Positions 9,353 to 22,000 of a stretch of DNA of 64,000 nucleotides are shown here, piece after piece (position 1 is the first letter of the stretch; each line of letters opens with the position of its first letter). The stretch covers positions 62,001 through 126,000 of the forward strand of contig BQMF02000366.1 of the NCBI GenBank assembly GCA_027922465.2, given 5' to 3'. A model generated the notes under the pieces. The model made no database searches, was not told the DNA's origin, and saw only the letters and a program-made list of their open reading frames with translations. This DNA is from Turritopsis dohrnii (lineage: Eukaryota; Cnidaria; Hydrozoa; Anthoathecata; Oceaniidae). The translations under genes and the position numbers were made by a program.

Positions 9353-10867
9353 CCGGCAGTTTCCTTCTCCACCTCCTCCTCATCCTTCTTCTCCTTATCT
9401 GTTCACTTTTACAGCCGCGGTTCAGTATTAAATTTTCGCTCAGCAACCAAAGTAGTTAAGAATAGAGGCTAGTCTACAGCGAAGGAGTATGCCATTTTTT
9501 TCAGTCAGTGCGGATGGGCAGCAGAAGAATTTTGCTTTTTCCTGTCAGCTTTTAAAATGATTCAATAGATAAAAGGATAAATGATGGAAATAAATCGTTT
9601 TTGTTCACTTTGCATCAACGCTTGCAACAATGTAACATCTTAAAACCTGGTTCAGACTTGACGATTACGACGATTAAAAAAAATATCAATCGTCGTAGTC
9701 GCCAATCGCCAGGTTTGAACACTCTCAAGTATGTTATTATACTAATTCGCGATTGTGTGTAACACATTTAATTCAGTGAGTGTTGCTTTTAAATTTACGG
9801 TCAATATCTTCTTAAATTGTTACAAACTGGCGATTTTATTGCCAAAAATAAATATTGTGCTTTAAACTTTCTGGGTTTAAACTTCAAAATTGAAAGTTAC
9901 TAATTGCGGGCGTGAAAAGCGGGAATGAAAGATCAGCTATAGTATGTAGCGCTGATAAAAAGGCAGATATCAAGTTACATCATATTTAACTAATCAAAAG
10001 AAAATCATACATGTTTATGCCTTAAAAAGTAGCTGTAGCAAACACAAGGTTTACATCAAACCCCATGTTGCTCCTATAAATCTATCACTGAAACATTGGT
10101 ACTTACAATCTAAATAAATAGATACAAGAAATCTAGAAACAAAATAAAAGAGGAAAAGAAGATGAACAGTCATTATCAGCATAGCATGCAAGTAAAAAGT
10201 AAAAAGAAATGTTCAAGTCCTTTTCGATGGATCTTATTATCAAAAAACACAAAATATAAAAATGTACATAATATGCTCCAACAATGAAAAGCAAAGTCAT
10301 TAGAACGTAATTTTTTTGAATTGCACAATTGCTTTCTTCTAGGGAGGTCATTATGTTGTTACGGATGAGAACTCAAAAACATATCATCATAAGTTCGTTT
10401 TGTCCTGTATGACTTGACATAGATGTACATCTTTGTAGCAGTTAAACAACCAACCCCTTCGTCTATTTAAATCAACATTTTTTTAAAATGCTGTAAACTG
10501 TTGGATATTTTGATACACTGAGGGCAATATTCTGGTTCAAGAAAAACTTACAAAAATGAACAGCAACTTTATAATACACAATCCCTACCTCCGTAATAAA
10601 TGCTAACACTGAATTCCTACTACGAAAAGCCATCCATGTGTTAATATTACTCAACAATAACTCTTAATGTGTAATCAATTGTTTTTTAACCTAACAAACC
10701 AAATAAAGAATTTGTTTATCTGAAAATTTCAAATAATCGAACTTGCTAGTGAAAATTCGTACGATGCACAGTGTGTGAAAGAACCAATAATTACATGTTA
10801 AACACATTTTGCCATATGCACACAATTTGATGGCATTCAGCTATTCTATCAAATACATATGCAAACA
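9353..10867. other. 3' flank of the adhesion GPCR gene, with one short inverted repeat
   Basis: This lies downstream of the minus-strand GPCR stop codon and probably includes its 3' untranslated region. The only structure noted is an imperfect hairpin at about 9651-9714: CTGGTTCAGACTTGACGATT on one side and a matching CAATCGCCAGG arm on the other, likely a small MITE. No gene was recognised. Confidence 0.4.
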
Positions 10868-13800
10868 CTACATAGAGGTTTCTGACATCATTGGGGTTCT
10901 TGATGTGTATCCTTGTGCTTTTGTCGGTGTTTTTCCAAAGGTTTTCAAAATGGCTCTTCGAACATCTTCTTTAGTAGCAACGAACAAAACAAAGATCATG
11001 AATCCTTGAATGGAATTCGAAAGACAAAATAACCAGTCAAAAACGGGCTTTGCACTTCCTACTGAAAATACTGCAAACGTCCACGTCAAACCAAGTAGTG
11101 TTGAAAATACTGCAATGCGTTTTAACTCCGGTGAATGATTAACTTTACTGGTAGATTGCTCATCAATTGAAGATGCTTTTATTCCACGAAATATTGCAAA
11201 AAGGAGAATCCAGTTAATAAAGAGGATGACACATATCGGTAATAACAAACCAAAGTAGAATGTACAACCAGATAGAACACAACTAAGAAAGAAATCAGGG
11301 GAAGATAAGCCTTCGAAAAACGAAGAAACTTATTCAGGCATTATTAGCAGATTCAATTTTGTTAAATATACCAGTAAGTAACTGTGAGTTTACAAAATAT
11401 CAAGTAGCCTTACACGAGAGCAACTCGTTACAAGTTTAAGCATTTCTAAAATTTATAGAAATTTAGAAATATCCCCTAAACTTTAATAAACCACTTACAC
11501 ATGTCTACTTGTCAAATTGTCTTCTGTTGATAACAGATACGTGGCGATTACTATTATCACTGGCATTCCTACATAAAGATTAAAGAGTGCAATCAATATC
11601 AGGAACTAACTGATAGTTTAATGTCATCTCTGCAAATACTAAGGGTTTAACAAATTCTAGACCAAGTTGCAGGGCGTTAGTTATGTCTATGAGGTATCAT
11701 CTAAAAGTGGAGGTATTTCAAATTTTCACAATTTAATTTCTGTTAAACATTTGGTAGATTCAGCATTTTTGGAGATACATCGAAACTATAAATTAACCAT
11801 CAACCAATATCTATTGATCATTTTAAAATGAATCCCTATTAAAAGACGAAGAGAAGCTGCTTCTGTATGGCGATTTGGTATTTGGTACGATTTTTCATGG
11901 ATATTGTCTTTTACAGGGAATGGAAATAGATTGCAATATATCAATATAAGCAATATCAAACTCCTACAACCAGACTTTAACATAAGCTCAAGAAAAAAGT
12001 ATATCAGCAATAATCCACACGAGAGGACCAATCATTCTTTTACTTTGTTTTAGTGCTTTCTTAATAAGAAGTAGCTGCTTGTTTCCAGACCATTTTTCAA
12101 TTGTTATATTTCTACTGACATCAGCATGGTGCAACCCTCAGCTCTACATGTAATATTTCATTACCTATAACTTTTATTAATTTATTTCGTGAATGATGAA
12201 TTTAAAAGATGCGTGAATGAAATTAAAGACAAATGAAATGTATCAGACTTGTAAAAACACTAAGTTTTTATATTACGTTAAAGAGTACTTACCCCAAGCG
12301 AATAATGAAAACCATCGATATAGTTTACTTTCATCTCCAAATCTAAACACCTGAGTACATTTCCTGTATAAGTTGATTCCTCCTATCACCATACACAAGA
12401 ATGCGGTTAATAAGAAATACTGCAACAGCATAGAAGATATTTTGCAAACAAGTCCACTTTGTTTCGCACCAATCAGAAACATAACATATAATCCCAACAA
12501 TGATACACACAGTGATATCAAGATTCTCGGAACTAGTTTTGTTCTGAATGATCTAAAGTTTCATACAAAAATGTCATGTCTTCAAAAGTACTTTACCTGC
12601 TTATTAGCGTCAGCAAAATATAGTAAAGCCTCGATAATGCTCAAATGCAAAATAACATTATTACATCCAAGGAAAATCCACTTAAAAACTTAAATACCTT
12701 GAAACATAAACGATAATTGTTGACAGCAAGCCAACTATTGACAAAACACATCCAATCCACGTAATGATACTCAATGCAATCGGATTATGGAAAGACTGGT
12801 CGACATTGAGAATTAATGCAAAGTTTGTTAAATGATTGCATTCACATTTAACTAAATCAGTATCGTTGGTGTCGATCAATCTGCAACCTTTGGAAGACCA
12901 GCCACCATAAACATTTTTAATAATTGTTTCTAAAATGTGGACAGGTAAAGTAATTGTGATCGTTCCTATCAGTTTAAAGCAATCTTTGGATGCAGATGTT
13001 CTTCTGTAAACTCTTATGTAAACTGTAATGAATATAAAGACTCTAGTAAAAATCATAAAATTCTCGTTTGGGCTTTTATGGAATCAAATCCTTTATTGGT
13101 CAAATTCTGACTTCCTGAGAAAGCCTTAATCAAGAATTGAAGTAAGAAAATCAAGAATTATACCCTTTTTAAAATCCCAAAATTTACAAGTCCCATCATA
13201 TCCTTGATCTCTGTTTTTTCTGAACGCAAGCGTTATAGGCGTGGTCACATTAACATACGTTCGATTTTGTAAACTTGCTGATAAGATATTGCCAGCTACA
13301 ATGACATTGTTTTCAGTTCCTTTCAACTCTGCTTCATTCATGAAGTAGAAATGGTTACGATAGGTGAATGCGAACACAAAAGATATGTTATTATCTTCAA
13401 TGGTTTCCTTTGAAATTTTAATCATACTTGTTACTTTGTCAATATTTGGCTTTCTGTTCGACATTTTTATTGCAGAATATGGCAGCGCATCAGCTGTTAT
13501 GTAGATATCTTTTGGTGACGTTTTTTTAACCAACACTGCTATGTTCTTCTTTGGCAATGATACGGTACTTTCTCTGTCCGTCAAAGATTTGGCCATCTGC
13601 AACGCTAAATTTTCTAAATTTCGTAGCAGCTTTGTTGATGTTTGGAATTCTTTTTCGGAATCCCCTATGGCATTGTGTGATGCATCCAGTACATTGCTTG
13701 CCGTTTGCAATACATCCGAATATATCTATAAAATCAGCGAATTGATAAATTTGCGAGAAACGTTTCAGGTATTAACATTTAGGCTTACACAATTAACTTC

Positions 13801-15012
13801 CCACTGACCGAATAACATTTGTGTACTTTTTTGAAATTTTGTCAATGAAAATGGTATGAAATTGAATAACTGCCTTCTTAATAAGGTCTTAGAAAGCCTT
13901 AATGCACAAAGACAGTGTAGTAGCTAATAAAGAAAGGAAGAAGAAATTTTGAAATGATAAGCTTTCCTTCCAAGAAAAGCAACAAGTATATTCATTTAGT
14001 GTCTAGAAGTCCCATTCTTATGTAGTTTTCCTTGATTACTATTCATTCCTTCATGAACAGAGTTATAAAATATAAAAATAAAAGGTAATGTCCTTTTAAA
14101 TGTTCGATATGTAATATCTTCCGAAACTCGAAGGCGATGTTCCTTTATTAAAACTTACATTACGTTATTAGTGGACAGAATTGCTATAAATCACAGACTA
14201 ATTGCCATGTCGGACGGAATAGTAGTAGTGGAGGTAGAGGAGGAAGAGGAGTCTCTTAATACGGTATTCGCTTTCGTTTCTATCATAATAATATTTAAAC
14301 ACCATGACAGCTACAATCAGTGACAGAAATTGTGGCCAAAGCTGCAGTTGCTCCTAGTTTTGTGCTGCCAGACATTGTATAGTGCCCCCTCCCCCACAAA
14401 TCAATGTTGGATGGAAAAAACTGATGAAACAACATTGATTGTGGGGAGGAGGGGTCTTTTCCTTTGAGAAACTAGCTTTTGTCAACATATTTTGTCACTG
14501 ATTGTAGTTATATCCCTCACATCTTTGGTCCATTCTTTCACGAAATTTGAAAAATATTAATCCATTATTAGCACATCAATAATGTCTGAGAACACTAACT
14601 TTGTCTTTCTTAATTCCTGACTTTTCTTTCCCTATTTTGATTATAAAACTCCTCAATGTTTTCATTGTTTTTACTGTGTAATATTAGGACGCAAAACAAA
14701 ACTAACTACACAGTGGTAACATCTCTGAAGCAAAGAATAACTATAAGCATTAAAAGCTTAAAAATGTCATACTCAAGTTACTTGAAACTGAGAAACTGAT
14801 AAGATACAAAACAAAATGCATCCCACCTGTTCTTTCTTCTCTGTAGAAGCAGTTATCTTGTTAGTGATATTATCAATAGCAACAATAATGTCTGTGATTT
14901 GTGAAGGATTTTCAATTTCACTTTTAGCGTTTCTAGTAAGAGATTTTAGTCCACTTGCAACGTTGTAGACTTTCGTGCAATTTTCAGTAACGTCATCTGA
15001 GCATAAGACGGT
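10868..15012 (-). CDS. Adhesion G-protein-coupled receptor, GAIN-GPS-7TM exons
   Basis: Six minus-strand exons join with matching phases: 15012-14827, 13725-13164, 12929-12698, 12543-12293, 11568-11499 and 11282-10868 (stop). Together they give 571 codons plus stop. The first two encode GAIN-domain sequence. The third holds the GPS autoproteolysis site, with CECNHLTNFAL (expected cleavage between Leu and Thr) after GGWSSKGC, plus helix 1. The fourth gives helices 2 and 3, the fifth helix 4, and the last helices 5-7 with a short cytoplasmic tail. Every junction has GT-AG ends. The product is a plasma-membrane receptor that would self-cleave into a tethered N- and C-terminal pair; its ligand is unknown. 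The 5' end is missing: exon 15012 starts in phase 0 after an acceptor. Discoidin and FN3-like exons at 33 and 55 kb may be upstream parts. Introns hold a ~200-bp MITE at 14310-14508. Confidence 0.88.
14310..14508. mobile_element. MITE in GPCR intron
   Basis: The ends are inverted copies (CTACAATCAGTGACA and its complement TGTCACTGATTGTAG). The interior also folds back, with CCCCCTCCCCCACAAATCAA pairing imperfectly with a later G-rich stretch. At ~199 bp with no coding capacity, it is a typical non-autonomous DNA transposon. The superfamily is not recognised. Confidence 0.7.
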
Positions 15013-16681
15013 CTTAAATGACAAAACAAGAAAATATAAGTCACAATCTGAATTAATCTGGTTACCTTAAATCCATAAAATACACATGTTATTAATTAAT
15101 GCAGAGTTGTTAAACCGATAAATGAAGGTTTGGACAAAAAGATATGCAAAACATTAGGATAGACCTTCCCCGAATTTCTTTTTAAACACCGTGCTAATGG
15201 CTTCATATTAAGTTTCGCCTTGATTCTATACTAATTACATTGTTTACTACTTAGAAATATTTATTTCCTTTCCGCAGTGGGATAATTAAAATGTATAATT
15301 AAAATGTTCAAAACGAGGCGATACTTGTTGGCTTTGTAATAACACGATGTTTAAACAGAAATTCGGGAATGTCTATTGAAAATGCGGCCAAAATCAACAA
15401 AAGATAGGATGGTTAGTGCCAAATAATGATATGCTATGCAAACAAGAAATACTTATCATATCAAGATATCATTTTAGTAGCCTTTTTAGGATTCGATTAC
15501 AAAAAATTTAAGTTCTTTTCAGAAATTTGAATTTCTGAAATTCGAATTAGTTGGGATTAAATTCAAGCACAATTGAAAATGAGAGTGTTTCACTCTACTA
15601 TTATCTGTATTAATGGCTTTTACTAAAATATTCAGGAACAAATAAATACAAAATAAAAGTGTGAGAAAAAAGGAAATATATCCCCATTGTACTTTGAAAT
15701 TACTGGAATTAAAATGAATATATAGTTTTAAAAAACTTTTTGCAAAAAGAAATCTCCATTAAAATAATTTTATATCTTAAAAACATGATTGACAGTGTAA
15801 ATCTAATTTCCCCCGCAGCGAGCGTAAGCAAGCGAGGAGGCATATTAGTTTCACGAGATAGGCGAATGTCAGTTTCCGATTTTGTTCATCATCATAATCT
15901 TCATCTTCATCATCCTCCAACATTTCGTGTTGACGTTACACAATTATTAGCTTTTTTCCCGTTTCAAAGAATGGTACTGTAAGTGGGAGACAGAGTGTTT
16001 TCTCGTAATTCTTTCCTAATTTGTTATTACATTATACTATGTTATGAAGTTCGTATGCTAAAATTGCTTAGACATTTTTGGATTTCTGCGAAAGCAAGAA
16101 ATACATTAAAACCGACTGTGTTCTTTTTCTTCATCTTCTTACTGTCCAAACCTAGCGGTTTTTTGTATATTTCGTGCGTGCGTTTACTTGAAACAAAAAC
16201 GCCGTGCAATGCATGTCTTGTATCCCAGCGAAGAAACCCTTTTAGATTTACAAAAGTTTCTTTGTTCAATATTAAATGGATTTTAAAAGAAGAAATACAT
16301 ATTTTAAGATGAAAAAAGAACATTTGTAGAAGAAACTTCGAATTATCTTGAATTGTGATCATTCTGAAGTTCTCAACGTTTTGTAAACAGAAGAGTGAAA
16401 AAGGTATACATTAGTTTTTTTTAAGTGAAAACTCATACATCTTTGTTTGTTTTGGTATATAGGTTGTTACTCTTTTTAAGCTTTGGATACTGAAGCTCAG
16501 CTCTTCAGCTCCAACATCAAAAATGTGCGTCTACTCTGCATCACTTACTTTTAATGTTTGATGTTAATGTTTTAATGTAATGTTTCAATTTATATTCAAG
16601 TTATACTGCCAATGCCCCTTATTACAAATGGCTTTCCTAATCACAACAGCAAATTAAAACATCTTCCAACTATCTGTAAAT
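15013..16681. other. Non-coding, no gene recognised
   Basis: AT-rich region upstream of the first visible GPCR exon, presumably intronic for that gene. Short frames near 15740-16312 show no family. A small palindrome around TCAGAAATTTGAATTTCTGA lies near 15519. Confidence 0.4.
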
Positions 16682-17024
16682 TCAAAACACTGTACTTAAT
16701 GCTTTTTATCTTTACAAAAAGTTTTCCCCAAGCAATGAAATAAAACATCTTATCGACTTTCGTGAAGTTGTAATCAAGAACCTGGTTGGAAATAGATTGA
16801 AAGCCCCATCCGAAAGACCATTGGCAAATTTTCATTATGCAAGAATCATACCTGACAATCCCAAAACGAAAAAGCCAACAAAACGCTGTAAGCAATGTAC
16901 AAAAAAAGCCATAAGGAGAGAATCACGCTATGTGTGTGGCTACTGTGATGATCAACCAGCCCTTTGCGTCGACCCCTGCTTCCGGTTATATCATCAATCA
17001 ATAGGTGTTACAAATGATCAATAA
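16682..17024 (+). pseudogene. piggyBac-type transposase, C-terminal remnant
   Basis: One plus-strand frame is open from about 16682 to the stop at 17022-17024. The upstream part reads NAFYLYKKF, then a stretch ending DFREVVIKNLVGN, as in the end of the piggyBac DDE domain. The tail is the cysteine-rich zinc domain: CKQC, then CGYCDDQPALC and PCFRLYH. Only the last ~110 residues exist and no catalytic aspartates are present, so this is a 5'-truncated or decayed copy. A start at 16797 is not a true initiation site because homology begins earlier. Confidence 0.85.
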
Positions 17025-18090
17025 TAAAATTGTTGAGTAGAAATAGTTTCAAGATAAGAAATGTCGTCATCAAATATGAATCACTTTTGTTTTTCTTCTT
17101 TTGACGGATTTGACCCGCGAAAGTGCCCCATAATATCAAAACATTGATAGAAATTTGAAATCTGGTGCCACTAACGTCATTTATGAAAATTATGTCATTA
17201 TTTAGGTTAAAGTTTGTAATAAAACAGCATTTCATGTGAAAAATACTGCAATTGTTGAAATATGATTCACTAAAGTCAAACGAGTTTACTCGTCGTCCGT
17301 ATGCAACGTGTTAAAAGCCTGTTAAAAATGAAAAAAAAAGGTATATATGTCCATAGTGCCAATCTTCCGCCTTACGCTAGATATGGCCACTAAAATCACT
17401 CCGTAGCCAACGTGTTAAGTTCTAAAGTCTATGTCAACCGATTTGGCAGTTCGAACATTTGTTATGATAACTAAGTCAAAATAAATGATTTTAAAATTTT
17501 AGCGTTAAAATTTGCGTTAGAAAAAAGTACACCAAAAGCGTTGAAACTTACACAGGAGCGAGATCAATCCTTCACAAAGAAGTGTGCAAACTTTATAACA
17601 AAATCTTTATTCTATCGGAAGTTCTCAGCCCAAATATGGGACCCGGTAGAGCCCTAACAATATCTGATAACCGAAATAACTGAAACCCCGCATGATATCA
17701 TGTTTTTTTATTATTTTGTGGTACACCCAAATGAAATGAAATTGTGGTGCCGTGTAAAAATATCGAATATGTCCGTGGCGCCGCTATTCAAAAATGTGCA
17801 GGTATCCAGAACAAAGTTTACCAAAATCCCGCTGGACCCGCACTTTATATTTTTTTGGCTGCGTATTATGGAGAGAGAGAAGAGATAGTTCGAAACTCGC
17901 TGTAATCAAGCAAACAATCAAAGCAGATCGCGACTCTATTCAATACGAGTGGGAGCATACAAAACTCACTGTGTTCTAAAAGATTTTCTATTTTTCGCCA
18001 ATGTTTGAGCTTGGAGTCCGCAACAAGTACGCAAAATTTTTCATTCGAAAATCTCATCATGAAAACTTATGTTCTTTTTTCATCCACTTT
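17025..18090. other. Non-coding, no gene recognised
   Basis: This follows the piggyBac tail. Two phrases containing GCAACGTGTTAA (near 17300) and CCAACGTGTTAA (near 17408) surround GC-richer DNA and might be remnants of the same piggyBac element, whose target site is TTAA. Nothing else was recognised. Confidence 0.35.
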
Positions 18091-18202
18091 CATTTTATTA
18101 CATAGTGTGGCAGCTTTTTCGTATTACATAGTGTGGCAGGTATTACATAGTGTGGCAGAAGATTGTTACATGGTGTGGCAGGTATTACATAGTGTGGCAT
18201 AA
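18091..18202. repeat. Short tandem repeat TTACATAGTGTGGCAG
   Basis: Five copies of TTACATAGTGTGGCAG or close variants, separated by 1-12 bases. The predicted frame across it merely translates the repeat. Confidence 0.85.
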
Positions 18203-18394
18203 CAACGTTTTGCATGGGGTGTTTTGAGCTTGTGTATCTGGTAACTATTTGTATAGTTCAGTATCATTGTTTTTGGTTTAATATGACTCTCTGGTTTTGA
18301 ATTTAAGAACTTTAGAAGGATCTTGTGTCCAAAACGATATGAGCAAATATGATAGAGTTCAAAAAGTTGTTTGTTAGTAAATATTTCATAAGTT

Positions 18395-18570
18395 ATTTCC
18401 AGTTTTTAGGATATGTATTGCATTTTAAAAATCTTCACTTTATGCAATGAATATTTTATGATGTAATAAGATAGTATATAGCTAAAACTTCTCATCGCAA
18501 GTTATGATTAATACATATCTTTTTAATTTACTATAGGAGTGAGGGCTTTCACTGTTAGTGAGTGAAGTTA
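18395..18570 (+). repeat. Interspersed repeat, copy 1
   Basis: About 170 bp closely matching, in reverse complement, the segment 62910-63250. Shared phrases include CTTCTCATCGCAAGTTAT and TAATTTACTATAG and GGGCTTTCACT. No terminal inverted repeats or coding sequence are seen in it. The second copy is interrupted by a MITE. Confidence 0.7.
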
Positions 18571-19024
18571 TAATATATGCAGAGTTTATACACATCAAAC
18601 TTAATAAATCTCATTACAAAAATTATTTGTGGTATGATTTGATGATTTTTAATCAAAATATCTACCAATGAAAACAGAATTCCCAACAACTAAGACATCT
18701 CGAACAACTTTGTATATTCAATCTTCCCTTGAAATATCATTTTGGATGCAGGAACACTTTGGAGTTTTATTCCTTCATTATACAAAAAAGACTTAACATT
18801 CTTTTTTTGCAAAAGATCAAAATATTTTTTCCATTATAAAATCATTTCTTGTTTCCTATTTCTTCCTATTTGTTCTTGGAATTGCCTCAGGAACTTCTAG
18901 AAACACCATTCTATACTATCCTGATTTTGGTTTCCCTAAGTTGAAATTATAATTCTCGACTGGTACATAAAATGTATTTATTTAATGTATGTATGTATTT
19001 ATCTATTCTGAGTGATCCAATCAG

Positions 19025-22000
19025 CCATGGTACCATGGCAAAGGTTCAAAGGTTAAATTTCAAGCTTCTACACCACCACCAAAAAAGAGAAGTGTGACCA
19101 ACTCTCCTAACAATACTAGGTAGGCAATTGTTCGTACTTTAATAAATTGCCAATTTGAAATAGGGAATCTAAGATAACACCAATATTTACCGTGGCCCAT
19201 TAGTGACATTTTATTCCATCAACTACATTTTATTACTGAGTTAACATTATCACGTTTTATCTGCCTATGCCACCTTTCTTGATCATAAAAATATCGACCC
19301 CATTAGAAATTTAACTGTCCATACGTTATTTAATCCTTCCATTACAAGAAAATATTTACTTAAATTATCACGTCCTTTTGAGCTTACTGTCCATTTCGTA
19401 TATTATCGCGCCTTTCCCGAACTAACTGGCCATTACGTAATTTTTATCGCGCCTTTTCCCGAACTAACTGTCCACTATATAATCATTAACGCGTCTTTCC
19501 CGAACTAACTGGCCACTACGTAATTATTAACGCGCCTTTCCCGAACTAACTGTCCATTATATTATCTTGACATCGCTCCAAAATTAACTGTCCTTTTCTA
19601 AAGAATTATCACGCCTTTTTAAACTAACTGGCCATTTCGTTTATTATATCGCGCCTTTCCCGAATTAACTGTCCATTACGCAATTATTAACGCGCCTTTC
19701 CCGAACTAACTGGCAATTTCGTTTATTATCGCGCCTTTTCCCGAACTAACTGTCCACTATAAATCATTAACGCGCCTTTCCCGAACTAGCTGTCTATTAC
19801 GTAATTATTAACGCGCCTTTCTGGAACAAATGGCTGATGGCGGGAAAGTCAGCGCTTAAAAAGATGGAAAGATGGCAGCGATAAGTGTTGGAAAAGTAAG
19901 TCAATTAATTTGTTTCTGGAACTGTGTGTGACTTGTGCAAAGTTAAAAGCGATAACATAATTACGAAATAGTCAAAAACACCTAAAGCAACCTATTTTCC
20001 AATTTTCATCAACTACGAGGAAAACAAACAGTTTAATGAAACTTTAACTCCAAAACAACAAGTGAAGTGATGAAAAATAATAACTCCGGCTACTAGTTGT
20101 AAGGTCTTTCTACATGAATTTTAAGTCTATCATAATATTAAAACACAAATTCTTGTTTCAAATCATTAATGTTCGGTTCTCTATCAATATTTTTGAAATT
20201 TTTTAAACTTTAACAAACATAGTAGCTCAACATTTTTGTATTTATTTTCTTTGACAATTTTCAACCAAAGGTAACATCAGCATGTTTACTTATGCATGAA
20301 TAGATTATTAAACATAGACTCATTAGCCAAATAAATGTTTCATTCATTCATAACGAAGATCTATGTTTTGAAACTATATTATAGTTGTGAAGTGGTGATC
20401 ATGTTACATTGCTGATTATAGATCAGTGATTTCCTGCTCAGTCGTGATGTGGAACAAGCTGTCATCGATAATTTCATTAAAAATAAGGTATATATTATAT
20501 TTCATTATAAAATGGCAGGATTATCACTTATGTGAATAAAATTATATGAATATAATTATGCCTGTAGTGATGGTTATATTATATATATACTTGAATTTTT
20601 TTTCAGATAGATGAAAATGCTGTGTGGACTGCTTCTGAGGAACAATTAAGACAGTTAGGACTTGAGAGACAAGGTGATATCATCAGCTTAAAATCATTTG
20701 TAATGCCACCATTTTTAAATGTTGGTACTAGTGAATTGGTGAGCAAAGTAAAACAGGCTGGTGTGGAAAGAACCAGAAATAAAAAGTCTTCATTAAAGAA
20801 ACTGGGAAAGACGAAACAAGTTTTCCTTGGTTGGAAACATTTTCAAGCTGATTTGAAATGTTATAGGCCTGTCCGTTCCGCTAATGGTGGTGGTTCTAGA
20901 ATTGCAGCATTTCATTTAAATGCCACTAAAACTGATATTATTAATGTGGCCAAAGATTACTTTTTTCCAGATGGGAAATCAAGTTTTGGTTATGCAAAAC
21001 ATATAGCATTTGAGTTAGCATCATTTGATGATCAAGTAGTGCAATCTGATTTCATTTTGAAGAGTTTTATAGAAAAGTTAGGACTAACTAAAGTACGTTT
21101 ACTTCTACGGTCCAAAAGAAAACCCTTTGAATCAATGTTTGAATCAGATGATTCGGATGAAGATGACTATGGTGGCCGAGAGCCGCCAAGTAGAAAAGTT
21201 AAATAGGACACGATATATTAAAAAAATATTTAAAAAAATAAAAACGAAAATAAAATAAAATAAAAAATTTATTTAAAGTAGTGGAAATTGGCGGACCTCG
21301 GCTTTTATATCAACTTTGCTTTTAAATTTTTGAAAACTGAAAACTCCTAGACGAGAAGCAAAGTGGACATTGTTGTTGTTGCGCACGTGGTAGAAACAAC
21401 GGCTGTTCTTCAGTGGGAACAGCATGGGGAGCGCGCAGAGTGGAGATCTTGAAAGTGTTTCTTGTGCTGTTGTGTGATGTTGGTTTAAGTTGAATAGTAC
21501 TTAAAAATCTTTGAGTATAATTATCATGGCTGCAAGAGCGGATGTGCCTAAAATAAGCTCTCTTTTTTTGTGTCTTTCATTTTTTTTCGTGTTAGAGTGA
21601 ATGAGTAGAAAAGAGTGGGCTTGCTTCTTAGATCATCTATATAGCCAGGCTAAACAAAAGATAAGAAATTTATTAGGAAAAAAATAGCTTTTTTGTTTCT
21701 GTGTTATTTATTACAACTTACTTGTTTTTAGTCGTTGATATTTTATAAATTATGTCAGATTGGAAGTCTGATTTATTGTTGAAAGACATACTTGTGAGGT
21801 ATGTATCACAGAGGCTTAAAAGAAGTGAAATTCTGAGTTATGTTACAAGAGACTTCCCTCAGTATTGCTGGAGCATGCGATCATTGGAAAGGAGACTTAG
21901 CTACTTTGAAATAAAATACATTGATTATGCTGTCTCTGCTAATGATGTACAAGCTGCTATAGAGTCTGAATTAGAAGGTGCTGGAGCTCAGTTAGGGTAC

